Shown piece by piece: positions 25,602 through 33,400 of a stretch of DNA of 64,000 nt. The DNA lies in NCBI GenBank assembly GCA_963771085.1, contig CAVYSB010000004.1, positions 1 through 64,000 on the forward strand, read 5' to 3'. The notes under the pieces were generated by a model, which saw only the letters and a list, made by a program, of their open reading frames with translations, did no database searches and had not been told where the DNA came from. A program made the position numbers and the translations under genes. The DNA is from Palsa-744 sp963771085 (GTDB lineage: Bacteria > Actinomycetota > Thermoleophilia > Solirubrobacterales > Solirubrobacteraceae). The stretch's first letter is position 1; every line of letters begins with the position of its first letter.

Positions 25602-25883
25602 CTGAAGCGTGAGCTCGCCTGGGTGGCTCTGACGGACGCCCGCTGGGCGCATATCGTTGCTGGCCATCCGGAGCTGAGCGCTCTGCGCTCAGAGGTGCTG
25701 CGCGCCGTGCAGGAGCCCACCGAGGTCATCGAGGGCCGTCCCGGCCAGCGGTGGTACTACCTCCGGGGCGCACCCTGAAGGGCACAGGCAGGCCCTTCGG
25801 CGTGGCTCAAGGTCGTAGTAGCCTTTGACGAGAACGGACACGGTGCGGTCATCACCGCGTTTCCGAGAAGGAGCAAGCCATGA
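25602..25883 (+). pseudogene. RelE/barnase-like toxin relative with in-frame stop
   Basis: Frame 25602-25883 gives LKRELAWVALTDARWAHIVAG, then HPELSALRSEVLRAVQEP and GQRWYYLRGAP, a TGA at 25776-25778, and then in the same frame SAWLKVVVAFDENGHGAVIT plus AFPRRSKP. The layout (W..I..HPE, long helix, WYY, LKVVV.F...G...TAF) is that of PBECR/BrnT-like nuclease toxins. The stop lies in a short stretch that looks inserted. It overlaps the DUF2283 gene (ATGA). Confidence 0.55.
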
Positions 25884-26158
25884 GCATCCATATCGGCCCA
25901 TACACGTTTGACCGCGTTCGATACGACGCGGAAGCCGACGTGCTGTATCTGTCAATCGGTGATCCGGCCCGTGCGGTCGACTTCGACGAGACCGCCGATG
26001 GTCACGCCCTCCGCTTCGACGACCGCGGCGATCTGGTCGGCCTGACGATCGTTGACGCCCAGCGCCGTGTGCAGCAGGCCGGCGGCGAGCTCGTCCTCGA
26101 CCTGCCGGTGCGCGCGAATACCGAAGACCTTGCGCACTCGTTCGCTCTCACGGGCTGA
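25880..26158 (+). CDS. DUF2283 protein, probable antitoxin
   Basis: 92 residues. FDRVRYDAEADVLYLSIGDP, VDFDETADGHALRFDDRG and LVGLTIVDAQRRV are the DUF2283 signatures. These proteins commonly follow small nuclease toxins. AAGGAG at 25867-25872 is a good RBS. Intact, downstream of a toxin gene that now has a stop. Confidence 0.75.
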   Translation: MSIHIGPYTFDRVRYDAEADVLYLSIGDPARAVDFDETADGHALRFDDRGDLVGLTIVDAQRRVQQAGGELVLDLPVRANTEDLAHSFALTG

Positions 26159-26253
26159 CCGCACAGCGCGCCGACGACAGGACCCCGAACGCGGCTTGAT
26201 TCTCCGGGCACCAGGCGCGCCGAGACCAGCGCTGACACCGCTCGCCCGGCGAT

Positions 26254-26784
26254 TTAGTAGCCGGCGTTCGGGTCGAGGATGCCGAGGTTCTCGAGCCTGT
26301 AGCTCATCGCCTCGGGGCTGACCCGGAACGCCGCCGCGAGCTCCGCCACGAGCTCCTGCGGCACGATCGGACGTGCCCGCTCGACCATGCGCTGGATCTG
26401 AGCACTGATCAGCCTCCTGGGCATCAGCAACTCGGCGGCGAACGCGTTCGCCTCGATCTCTTCCTGGTTCGAAGTGCCATCGCGCAGATTGACGCGGACC
26501 AGTCGGTCGACCACCACCGGACGCCCCTCATGCATCAGCAGATGTCCGATCTCGTGAGCCATCGTGAACCGCTGCCGCGTCGGAGCGTGCGTCGAGTTGA
26601 CCCCGATCAGGATCCGCTCGCTCTCGCGATACAGCACACCTGACACGTCCCCCTCGAACGCGGCATAGGTGATCTGGGCGCCCTTTGCGGCCGCGATCCG
26701 CTCGACGGGAACGGGTGTCTCGAGTGTCCCGGTCTCATCCAGCAGTTCGATCGCGCGCTTTTCGGCGGCAGATGGGTCGCTCAT
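26254..26784 (-). CDS. ImmA/IrrE-family metallopeptidase
   Basis: 176 residues. Zn-binding HEIGH is in FTMAHEIGHLLMHEGR (about residues 90-105) with the third ligand in EEIEANAFAAELLMP. The C-terminal helices (ELAAAFRVSPEAMSYRLENL) are a degenerate HTH-like end common in the family. ImmA-type peptidases cleave a cognate XRE repressor to induce a mobile element or stress response. It overlaps the XRE gene upstream by 4 bp, so the two form one operon. Confidence 0.85.
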   Translation of the reverse strand: MSDPSAAEKRAIELLDETGTLETPVPVERIAAAKGAQITYAAFEGDVSGVLYRESERILIGVNSTHAPTRQRFTMAHEIGHLLMHEGRPVVVDRLVRVNLRDGTSNQEEIEANAFAAELLMPRRLISAQIQRMVERARPIVPQELVAELAAAFRVSPEAMSYRLENLGILDPNAGY

Positions 26785-27140
26785 CGAGTTGCGACCGCGA
26801 CGGTGCGACGGCCGGCCTGCGAGCTGTTCAAAGCCTGTGTGAGCACGGCAAGATCCTCCTCCGGGTTGTCTTTGCGGAGCGTCGCGAGCGTGTCCGCCGG
26901 CACGAGATCCTCGAGCGCCGTCCCTTCCTCGGACAGCAGCTGTGCGGGGCTGACCTTGACGGCGCCTGCCAGCAGCACGAGCTGATGGAGCATCACGTGC
27001 TGGCGCCCACGCTCGATGTTCGTGATCGAGGTTCGGGTCAGCCCCACATGCCCGGCGACCTCGGCTTGCGTCAGATCGGCGGCGAGACGCAGTCGCCGCA
27101 GCCGTAGGCCGAACTGCCGGTAGAGCTCATCGAGATCCAT
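26781..27140 (-). CDS. XRE-family repressor paired with ImmA/IrrE
   Basis: 119 residues from MDLDELYRQFGLRLRRLR; this ATG was chosen over the one at 27191 because GGCGG lies 4 nt upstream and the earlier start lies in the operator. HTH at about 20-60: LTQAEVAGHVGLTRTSITNI. The C-terminal linker (LEDLVPADTLATLRKDN) would be the peptidase target. It is divergent from the ubiquitin-like operon across a shared operator, so it probably represses both. Confidence 0.82.
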   Translation of the reverse strand: MDLDELYRQFGLRLRRLRLAADLTQAEVAGHVGLTRTSITNIERGRQHVMLHQLVLLAGAVKVSPAQLLSEEGTALEDLVPADTLATLRKDNPEEDLAVLTQALNSSQAGRRTVAVATR

Positions 27141-27170
27141 CGAGCCGCCAGTATGCCGCAGCCGCCGGGC

Positions 27171-27193
27171 GAATGTCAACCCTGCTGACATTC
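27171..27193 (+). promoter_or_regulatory. Operator: 8-bp-arm inverted repeat between XRE gene and Ubl operon
   Basis: GAATGTCA-ACCCTGC-TGACATTC, perfect arms, 31 bp upstream of the XRE start and 23 bp upstream of the -35 box of the divergent promoter. Probable XRE binding site. Confidence 0.65.
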
Positions 27194-27215
27194 GCGGGAT
27201 TGGCCGCGATCCGCC

Positions 27216-27244
27216 TTGACATCGTCCGCGGGCCGGCGTAGCCT
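27216..27244 (+). promoter_or_regulatory. Sigma-A-type promoter of the Ubl operon
   Basis: TTGACA at 27216-27221, 17-bp spacer, TAGCCT at 27239-27244. Transcription would start near 27251, about 29 nt before the Ubl ATG. It is next to the XRE operator. Confidence 0.6.
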
Positions 27245-27279
27245 GTTTGCACAGTCAACGCTCTGGAAAGGAGATGTCA

Positions 27280-27570
27280 ATGACCCAAACATCTGACGTA
27301 GTGCCCGCGGGCCCCGAGAAGCACCGCCACACGGTCGCCGTGACGCTGGAGATCACCGCCGAAGACGGCGAAACGCAGACCGTCCCAAAGGAGATCGAGA
27401 GCGGCTCCACCGAGGTCGCCACCCTCAAGACCGAGCTCGGCGTCGCCGAGGAGCTATCGCTCTGGGTCATCCGCAAAAACGGAACGAAGAAGCTTCTCGC
27501 CGGCCACGAGAAGCACGACGTCAGGGAGGGCGACCGCTACCAGACGATCATTCCCGGCGGGGTGAGCTAG
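27280..27570 (+). CDS. Ubiquitin-like protein (multiubiquitin-type beta-grasp domain)
   Basis: 96 residues. AAGGAG at 27268-27273 selects ATG 27280. The beta-grasp ladder runs HTVAVTLEITAEDG (strand 1), ETQTVPKEIESG (strand 2), STEVATLKTELGVAEE (helix), LSLWVIRKNGTKKLL, and DVREGDRYQTIIPGGVS. The chain ends Gly-Gly-Val-Ser (93-96): a double Gly followed by two residues, as in pro-ubiquitins that are trimmed before activation. The JAB domain encoded two genes downstream is the obvious trimming enzyme. Single domain, not tandem. The next gene begins right at its stop. Confidence 0.75.
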   Translation: MTQTSDVVPAGPEKHRHTVAVTLEITAEDGETQTVPKEIESGSTEVATLKTELGVAEELSLWVIRKNGTKKLLAGHEKHDVREGDRYQTIIPGGVS

Positions 27571-27939
27571 ATGGACGCCGCCGAGGCCGACGCGATCCTC
27601 GCCCGCCTCGCGGGTGCGTTCGGCGCCGTCGAGAACCGAACGCCCGGCGATGATCAGCCCCTCCACGTCCTGCTCGCCGCGCTTGAGCTGCCCGAGCCCT
27701 GGACGCCGTCTCCCGCTCGCGCGCTGACCATCTGGCAGGGATGGCCAGCCGCGCGGCCGAGGTTCGTCCTCGACGAGCGCGTCGTCGGCGAGACCGACGC
27801 GCCGCCCCGCAGCAGTGAGCTCGTCTACCTGCTCGGGGAAGGCTGGCGAGAGTTCAGCTTCAGCTTCCCCTGGAGCGGCGATGACCCGGTGCACGCGATC
27901 CAGCGGTGGCTGACACGATTCGTCAGCGAGCGCAGCTGA
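27571..27939 (+). CDS. E2-like protein without cysteine (prokaryotic E2 family E-like)
   Basis: 122 residues. The region RALTIWQGWPAARPRFVLDE, then ELVYLLGEGWREFSFSFPW and DDPVHAIQRWLTRF fits small E2/UBC-like proteins placed between bacterial Ubl and E1 genes. There is no cysteine anywhere in the chain, so it cannot carry a thioester; it may be a scaffold or inactive E2. The family call rests mainly on gene order and the P.F......GWREFSF pattern and is moderate. Confidence 0.55.
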   Translation: MDAAEADAILARLAGAFGAVENRTPGDDQPLHVLLAALELPEPWTPSPARALTIWQGWPAARPRFVLDERVVGETDAPPRSSELVYLLGEGWREFSFSFPWSGDDPVHAIQRWLTRFVSERS

Positions 27940-29373
27940 ATGGGGCTTCTCGCCGTCTGGCGCGCCAGACGCGCCGGGAAGGACCCCTCGCACGCCTCGC
28001 CCCGGGAGCCCGCGAGACGTCGCACCGTCGACGTGCGCATAGCGGGCGGGCTCTTCGCGGAGGTCCGCGCGCATGTCGAGGACTTCAGCCGCGGCGAGGA
28101 GGCCGGGTTCCTGATCTGCGCGCTGAGCCGTCTCGCCACGAACGACGTTCTGCTCGCCCGTGAGTGGATCCCGATCCCCGACAGGGCGATCACTCGCAAC
28201 GCGGGGTCCGTCCTGGCTTGGTCTGCCGAGTTCAACTCCCAGGTGCTCGCCCGCGCCATCGAGCTCGACGGCACACCCGTGCTCGTGCACTCCCACGGCA
28301 CACCGAACCCGGTCTTCTCCTCCGACGACCTTGCGAAGGAGCGGCCGCTCCTCGGCGCGTTCAGCCGCCTCCTCGACCCCCTCCCAACCGGGACACTGCT
28401 GCTGGGGCGCGGCGACGCGGCGGGCTCCTTCTGGCAGGGGGGCCGCAACGACCCGCGCTTTCGCCGCCTCGTGGTCCTCGCCGACACGATCGAGGTGTGG
28501 CACCCGACCGGGGCGGCGCTCAAGCCCCGCCCGGCCCGCCGGCGCCTGCGCCGCCAGACCGTCGCGATCGGACCGGGCAGCGACCGCAAGCTGGCAGACG
28601 CCAAGGTCGCGATCCTCGGCGTCTCCGGCGGAGGCTCCCACGTCGTGCAGCAGCTCGCTCACATCGGTGTCGGCACGCTGATCGCCGTGGACGATCAGAC
28701 CGTCGAGGAGACGAACCTCGGCAGGCTCGTCGGCGCGACCGAAGCCGACATTGACGTCACAGCGAAGGTCGAGCTCGCCCGCCGCGTCGCGACCGGGATC
28801 GACTCTTCGATCGAGGTGATCCGGGTCAACGAACGTTTCCCCGCCCGCGCCGCGATCGACGCGCTCAAGGACGCCGACATCGTCGTGGCCTGCCTCGACC
28901 GGTTCGACGCGCGCGAGGGGGTCAACGCGTTCTGCCGCCGTTACCTCATCCCGCTCATCGACATCGGCATCACGATCGTCTCCTCAACAGAGCACCTAAC
29001 GGTCGCTGACGGCCAGCTCGCTGTGTCTCTGCCCGGGCGCCCATGTCTGCGCTGCTGGCTGCTGAGCGACGCGCTCCTCGCACGCGAGCGTCGCGAGCGC
29101 CCTCCTGGATATGACCGGAACCCCGACGCCCCGGGCGACCCGCAGGTCGTCTCGATGAACGGGACACTGGCCTCGGAGGCATGCAACTGCGTGCTCGACC
29201 TGATCACCGGCTACAGCGCGGGCGAGCGAGGCGCGCGCTTCTGGCAGTACGACGGCCGCAGCGGCCAGCTTGAGCGTCACGAGCTGCCGAGCCGCCGTCC
29301 CCGCTGTCCGGCTTGCGTGCAGGAAGGCCGCGGCGACCCCACCGTCGCGTCAACATCAACCGAACAGGAGTGA
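27940..29373 (+). CDS. JAB (JAMM) peptidase-E1/ThiF fusion
   Basis: 477 residues. The N-terminal JAMM metalloprotease has Glu53 (GEEAGF) and H117-S-H119 followed by S127 and D130 (VHSHG...FSSDD), the complete HxH-x7-S-x2-D zinc motif. The C-terminal ThiF/E1 adenylation domain has GVSGGG at 227-232, DDQTVEETNLGRL after it, and Asp in CLDRFDAREGVN. Cys pairs 369/372 and 456/459 form the E1 zinc site; C415 or C417 (SEACNC) is the candidate thioester Cys. One protein could both trim the Ubl tail and activate its glycine. ATG abuts the previous stop. Confidence 0.88.
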   Translation: MGLLAVWRARRAGKDPSHASPREPARRRTVDVRIAGGLFAEVRAHVEDFSRGEEAGFLICALSRLATNDVLLAREWIPIPDRAITRNAGSVLAWSAEFNSQVLARAIELDGTPVLVHSHGTPNPVFSSDDLAKERPLLGAFSRLLDPLPTGTLLLGRGDAAGSFWQGGRNDPRFRRLVVLADTIEVWHPTGAALKPRPARRRLRRQTVAIGPGSDRKLADAKVAILGVSGGGSHVVQQLAHIGVGTLIAVDDQTVEETNLGRLVGATEADIDVTAKVELARRVATGIDSSIEVIRVNERFPARAAIDALKDADIVVACLDRFDAREGVNAFCRRYLIPLIDIGITIVSSTEHLTVADGQLAVSLPGRPCLRCWLLSDALLARERRERPPGYDRNPDAPGDPQVVSMNGTLASEACNCVLDLITGYSAGERGARFWQYDGRSGQLERHELPSRRPRCPACVQEGRGDPTVASTSTEQE

Positions 29374-29377
29374 ACTC

Positions 29378-29539
29378 ATGAAAAGCACGAACATCCCCAA
29401 GGAGCTCGCGAGGGCCGCGATCGCATGGCTCGTGGCCCTGCTGGTTGGGCTGCTGCTGAAAGCACTTGGCATCGGACGCACCATCACCGCGGCCACGGGC
29501 GGCGCCGCCGGAGGCCTCGCCGCCCTCGCGCTCACCTGA
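29378..29539 (+). CDS. Small membrane protein at the end of the Ubl operon
   Basis: 53 residues. One long hydrophobic segment at about 12-31 (AAIAWLVALLVGLLLKALGI), then a Gly/Ala-rich second segment (AATGGAAGGLAALALT). Starts 4 bp after the E1 stop, with AGGAG 9 nt upstream. It may be the membrane effector or target of the system, but nothing in sequence proves that. A weak hairpin (GCCCG/CGGGC, 29544-29558) follows. Confidence 0.6.
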   Translation: MKSTNIPKELARAAIAWLVALLVGLLLKALGIGRTITAATGGAAGGLAALALT

Positions 29540-29707
29540 CGTAGCCCGCTGTGCGGGCGGAAGTTGACGGCCGTCTTGGAGGCGCACGGAGGGGCGTCTG
29601 CAACGCGGCGTGCCCCTTCACGTGTCTTGGGCGGCTCCTCGGGAAAGAAGCGGGTCTCCGCGCGCGACTTCTGCCTCGCACGCCATGGCGCTGCAGGACC
29701 AGCCCCT

Positions 29708-30136
29708 TCAGGCGCCCGCCGCCGCCTCCGCGAGCTTGCCGTCGATGAAGCGGTTCGCCTCCGCCGCCCCCATGAACGGTGCGAGCGCGAGATCGACCAT
29801 GTTCGCCAGCAGGCCGGCCATCCCGCGCCCGCTCTCCTCGCGGGTCAGCCGGTAGGCGACCTCGAAGGTGCTCGCGGCGATCGCCTCCAGCGCGACGCGC
29901 GAGGGAGGCGTCGGCTGCGGGTAGGCCTGGTAGCCCTCCTGCAGGAAGATCGTGAATCCCACGTGGCTGTCCTCGACCCGTTTCACCGCCTCCCCACCGA
30001 CCGCATAGGCCTCGACGAACCCGATGTGGGCGATCAGCGGGTTCGCTTCCAGAAACCCGGTGAACGCGCGCCCCGCCTCCCACACCCGCTCCGGCCAGCT
30101 CTCCCCGGCGAAGAACGCCGCGGCGGTCTCGGCCAT
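29708..30136 (-). pseudogene. TetR-type regulator lacking its DNA-binding domain
   Basis: 142 residues corresponding to a TetR C-terminal ligand domain: WPERVWEAGRAFTGFLEANP, FVEAYAVGGEAVKRVEDSH, FLQEGYQAYPQ, and MVDLALAPFMGAAEA. No N-terminal HTH can be found in any frame upstream to 30240; only about ten further residues (HELGLQST) align. A smaller remnant of a related gene is at 6480-6690. If expressed it could only act as a dominant partner of other TetR proteins. Confidence 0.6.
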
Positions 30137-30247
30137 CGTGCTCTGCAGGCCCAGCTCGTGGGCGGTCGGGCCGTGTCTGCCGGCCGCCGGCGCGGAGGGT
30201 GGCGAGCGTAGCGTCGCGTCTCATGCGCGCCGTAACATTGAGCTGCG

Positions 30248-30829
30248 ATGCCAGCGACCCCCACGATCTGGACCGTCGGCCACTCAAACCGCGAGTTCGA
30301 TTGCTTCATGGAATTGCTCCTGCCTGAGCGGATCGAGTTCCTGATCGATGTCCGCTCCTACCCGTACTCGCGCTACGCGTCGCAGTTCAACACGGAGCAG
30401 CTGCAGGCGAATGTCGGAGCCTGGGGCGTCCGCTACGTGTTCATGGGAGAGCAGCTCGGTGGCCGCCCTGCCAGCGATGATCAGTACGACGCCGACGGTC
30501 ACGCGCTGTATGGCCCGATGGCCGAACTGGAGCCGTTCCGGGACGCCGTCGAGCGCCTGATCGCCGGCGCGTCGAGCCACCGCCTGGCGCTGATGTGCAG
30601 CTGCGGGCAGCCGACCGACTGCCACCGCCGCCTGCTGGTCGGCAGGATTCTGACCGACCGCGGCGTGCAGCTGCGTCACGTCCTCCCGGACGGGACCGTT
30701 CACATCGAGGACGCCGTGGTGCTCTCAGAGGACGGCCCGCAGTGCTCGCTGCTGGGAGAGGAGGAGCCGTGGAGATCTACACGATCGGTTTCACACAGAC
30801 GACGGCTGAGAACTTCTTCCGCCGCCTAG
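30248..30829 (+). CDS. DUF488-family protein A, cassette 2
   Basis: 193 residues, very like cassettes 1 and 3: WTVGHSNREFDCFMELL, EFLIDVRSYPYSRYASQFN, YVFMGEQLGGRPASDD and ALMCSCGQPTDCHRRLLV. As in cassette 1, C-S-C-G-Q precedes the CHRR, giving a CxC...C cluster. The tail overlaps gene B by 61 bp. Intact. The gene lies right after the truncated TetR fragment with no room for more than a short promoter. Confidence 0.85.
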   Translation: MPATPTIWTVGHSNREFDCFMELLLPERIEFLIDVRSYPYSRYASQFNTEQLQANVGAWGVRYVFMGEQLGGRPASDDQYDADGHALYGPMAELEPFRDAVERLIAGASSHRLALMCSCGQPTDCHRRLLVGRILTDRGVQLRHVLPDGTVHIEDAVVLSEDGPQCSLLGEEEPWRSTRSVSHRRRLRTSSAA

Positions 30830-31207
30830 CCGACGCCCACATCGGACGGCTGCTCGACGTCCGCCCGAACAACTCCTCACAGCTGGCCGGCTTCGCGAAG
30901 GCACAGGATCTCCCGTACTTCCTGCGCGAACTCGTTGGAGCCAGCTACGAGCACGAGCCGCTGCTCGCTCCCACCCAGGACATCCTGGATGAATACAAGA
31001 AGCGAAAAGGCGACTGGTCAGCCTTTGAGTCGGCGTTCTTGGGCCTGATGGCCGAGCGCCGCATCGAGGGCGCCTTGGACTCTGCGGACTTCAACACGCC
31101 GACCGCCCCTGCTCTGCAGCGAGGCGACCGCCGAGCACTGCCACCGCCGCCTGGTCTGTGACTATCTCGCTGGCCGCTGGCCGGACGTCCGCGCGGTCCA
31201 TCTGTGA
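30769..31207 (+). pseudogene. DUF488-family protein B, cassette 2, frameshifted
   Basis: GTG 30769. Residues 1-113 match cassettes 1 and 3 (TIGFTQTTAENFFRRLADA ... LPYFLRELVGASYEH ... DADFNTPTA region), then one extra C at about 31107 (GCCCCT versus GGCT) shifts the frame and the ORF ends at 31161. The lost end would contain LLCSEATAEHCHRRLVCDYL, the presumed active-site part; it is still readable in the next frame to TGA 31205-31207. Either a recent mutation or a homopolymer sequencing error. Confidence 0.7.
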
Positions 31208-31211
31208 TCGG

Positions 31212-31913
31212 ATGGAGATCGTCGTCAACCACGTGACGCGGATGTCCCGCGCGCCGGAGATCTGCATCGCGGGCATAGACGCCGAGGCATTCACGCACGT
31301 TCGTCCTCTGTCGGCCAACGATCCACTGACCAGGGCCCTGCTGCGCGATGAAGGCGGGCCGATCGGCATGGGTTCGCTCGTGGACATCGGTCCGGTGGTT
31401 CCCCAGCCGTCCGCACCCGAGGTCGAGGATCACGCCTTCGACATGACGCGTCCGCGCCACGTCGCTGATCTCGACGGCGACACGTTCCTCCAGATGCTGG
31501 ACGCGCTCAGCGAGCCGGACCTCCTGGCCGCGTTCGGTCCGGCGCTCGAGCGCGTCGGGCGGACCTACGCCATCGAACCCGGCTGTGGAGGCTGCTCGCT
31601 CGCCGTTGTCCGTGCGCGTGAGCAGCCGACCCTGGAGGTGGACGGGTGGGGAAAGCTCCGAGTGCATCTGCCCGATGTCGAACCGACGGCGACTCTCCCG
31701 GTCACAGACGTCCGCTTCGTCGAGGATGACCACAAGACGATCCGCGCAGACGCGGTCGAGCGCGTCAACGCAAGGTTGCGCGCTGGGGTGGACGCCTATC
31801 TCATGCTCGGGGTCGCCCGCGCCCACCGGGTGCCCTCAGACGACCGCGCTCGCCACTGGCTCCAGCTGAACGGCCTGGTTCTCGCGGACCGCCCCGTCGG
31901 CGGCTTGCCCTAG
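31212..31913 (+). CDS. Dual-OB-like protein, cassette 2 (intact copy)
   Basis: 233 residues. N-terminal half (EIVVNHVTRMSRAPEICIAG, HVRPLSANDPLTRALLRDEG, GSLVDIGPVVPQPS, PEVEDHAFD) and C-terminal half (CSLAVVRAREQPTLEVDGWG, KLRVHLPDVEPTATLPVTD, VRFVEDDHKTI) are both beta-barrel-like, consistent with two OB folds joined by a helical linker (FLQMLDALSEPDLLAAFG). Such dual-OB proteins occur next to DUF488 genes; nucleic-acid binding is the likely role (inference). Its first about 45 bp lie in a ~125-bp block identical to cassette 3. Confidence 0.65.
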   Translation: MEIVVNHVTRMSRAPEICIAGIDAEAFTHVRPLSANDPLTRALLRDEGGPIGMGSLVDIGPVVPQPSAPEVEDHAFDMTRPRHVADLDGDTFLQMLDALSEPDLLAAFGPALERVGRTYAIEPGCGGCSLAVVRAREQPTLEVDGWGKLRVHLPDVEPTATLPVTDVRFVEDDHKTIRADAVERVNARLRAGVDAYLMLGVARAHRVPSDDRARHWLQLNGLVLADRPVGGLP

Positions 31914-31927
31914 ATGATTGATTCCAC
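31910..31927 (+). repeat. Single end of the CTAG/GATTCCAC MITE family
   Basis: CTAGATGATTGATTCCAC, one mismatch from the left end of the MITE at 12386. As there, the TAG of CTAG is the stop codon of the preceding gene. No matching right end is found before 32045, so this is a solo end or remnant. Confidence 0.6.
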
Positions 31928-32044
31928 GGCGGAGCGCGTGGTTTCGGAGGTTTTGTAGGCAGCAGGGTCGAAGCCACCCGGCCTCGGGCACCCCGAGACC
32001 CGCGGCGGCCTCGGCATCCTCACCAAGTAGCTGCGGTCCGCGCT

Positions 32045-32557
32045 CTACGCTCCGAGCAGCTCCTCCAGGAAGAACCGCGTCTTGGCGGGCGGCTCCTTCA
32101 GCGGATAGATCGCCGCGAGCACATCGAGCGCTTCCTGCGTGCTCTGAATGCCCAACTCTCTCAGCAGGATCTCGATGTCCTCGTCGTCCTCGCCGAAGCG
32201 CATCGCCATCAGCTTCATCGCGAGCAGGTAGCGGGGCGAGGCCGTGGTGACCTCGATGCCGGGGATGTTGGGAACAGGGCGGCGGTCCTCGTCGGGCCCG
32301 GGCAGGAAGCCCTTGACCGCGTCGTTCAGCCAGTCCTTGGGCAGCCCGAGCTCCTCGGCAACCTTGGCGGCGGCGTCGTAGATGGCGGTCTTGGGCTCGA
32401 ACACCGCGTCGATGTCCTTCGTGACGCGCCTGGTCGAGTAGGCGAGCGCCATCCCCGCGCCGCCGACCACGAAGACCTGTCCGCGTATGCCCTGGCTCGT
32501 CAGCTCGGCTCCGAGCGCTTCAAGCGCGCTCGACGATCCGGGCCCGGGTGAAGTGCC
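32045..32557 (-). CDS. Nucleotidyltransferase-fold toxin (AbiEii/DUF6036-like), 5' end uncertain
   Basis: About 165 residues: LEALGAELTSQGIRGQVFVV, then GGAGMALAYSTRRVTKDIDAVF is the NTase motif GG...[9-12]DxD (here DID). The rest, YLLAMKLMAMRFGEDDEDIEIL then ELGIQSTQEALDVL, is the usual helical end of minimal NTase toxins. The expected start (a segment reading ERHFTRARIVERA upstream) is in another frame, so a 1-2 nt indel near 32520 is likely. Paired with the upstream XRE gene. Confidence 0.6.
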   Translation of the reverse strand, partial: GTSPGPGSSSALEALGAELTSQGIRGQVFVVGGAGMALAYSTRRVTKDIDAVFEPKTAIYDAAAKVAEELGLPKDWLNDAVKGFLPGPDEDRRPVPNIPGIEVTTASPRYLLAMKLMAMRFGEDDEDIEILLRELGIQSTQEALDVLAAIYPLKEPPAKTRFFLEELLGA

Positions 32558-32559
32558 GC

Positions 32560-33166
32560 TCAGGCACGGTCGAAGACCTCGCGTGCGATGAAGACTCCGT
32601 GACGTGCGAACGACGCAGGCGTGTTGGCGAGCGTGTACGCGTGGAACGCAAGCCGGCTCGCGACGAACCACCACGGCTCGACAAACCGCCCGGGCCTGTT
32701 GACCCATGCTGGCGGCGCGATCCCGGCCTCGGAAGCAAAGAACTCCGCGGTGCCAGCCAGAGCCGCGTCGAAGCGCGCGTCGCCGGTGGCCGGCGGCTCG
32801 TCGGCGATCAGCGCAATCTGACCGGGGCGTGATGAGCCCCTGAAGTCGTCCGCGAACCCGTACAGCAAGCCGCAGCGCATCACCCTCGCGATCGCGCGCC
32901 AGGTCCTCGGCGACCGTGGGGGAGAGCTCGGCGAGCGACGCCGCACCGCGTCGCACCCGCGGGCGTGCGAGGACCTCGACGTCGTGCTCGCACCCGTCCA
33001 GCAGCCGCGAGAGCGTCGCCAGGTTCGGAGTGCTGGCGCCCGACTCATAGGCGGCGACGGCCGGTTGGGTCGTGCCCGCGCGAGCGGCGAGCTCGACCTG
33101 CGTGATGTCCGCGGCTCCTCGAGCGGCCCGGATCAGTGTCACTGCGTCCACGAAGCTATTATACAC
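32560..33166 (-). pseudogene. XRE-type antitoxin of the NTase pair, frameshifted
   Basis: The N-terminal HTH (TLIRAARGAADITQVELAAR, TTQPAVAAYESGASTPN) is in one frame. After about residue 95 it continues in another frame as GLLYGFADDFRGSSRPGQIA, AWVNRPGRFVEPWWFV and ARHGVFIAREVFDRA, the conserved C-terminus of this XRE family. The shift is near 32880. A perfect TATAAT (minus strand, 33163-33158) lies 7 nt from GTG 33151, suggesting a leaderless start there. Confidence 0.6.
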
Positions 33167-33215
33167 GTTTCGATATAGTCATGCCGAAGTCGAGCGCCTC
33201 ACCCACGGCCGCACT

Positions 33216-33264
33216 CAGTGCATCTGAAGGTCGGGCGGGTGGGGGCGGCCACGCAACGTTCGCA
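33216..33264 (+). repeat. Dispersed ~48-bp repeat, copy B
   Basis: CAGTGCATCTGAAGG then TCGGGCGGGTGGGGGCGGCC. It matches copies A and C over the first about 30 bp and is looser afterwards. It lies between an XRE gene and the small basic protein gene. Confidence 0.65.
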
Positions 33265-33400
33265 GCAGAGACCCGCGTTGCCGCCGATGCACCGCGTCTC
33301 GTCGCATCGTCGCCAGGGCAAAGCGTCGCGTCGCGCGCGGGCTCGATCCGCAACGCCGAGTAGCTTGCCGATGAACCCCAACCAATAGGAGGACACAGCC

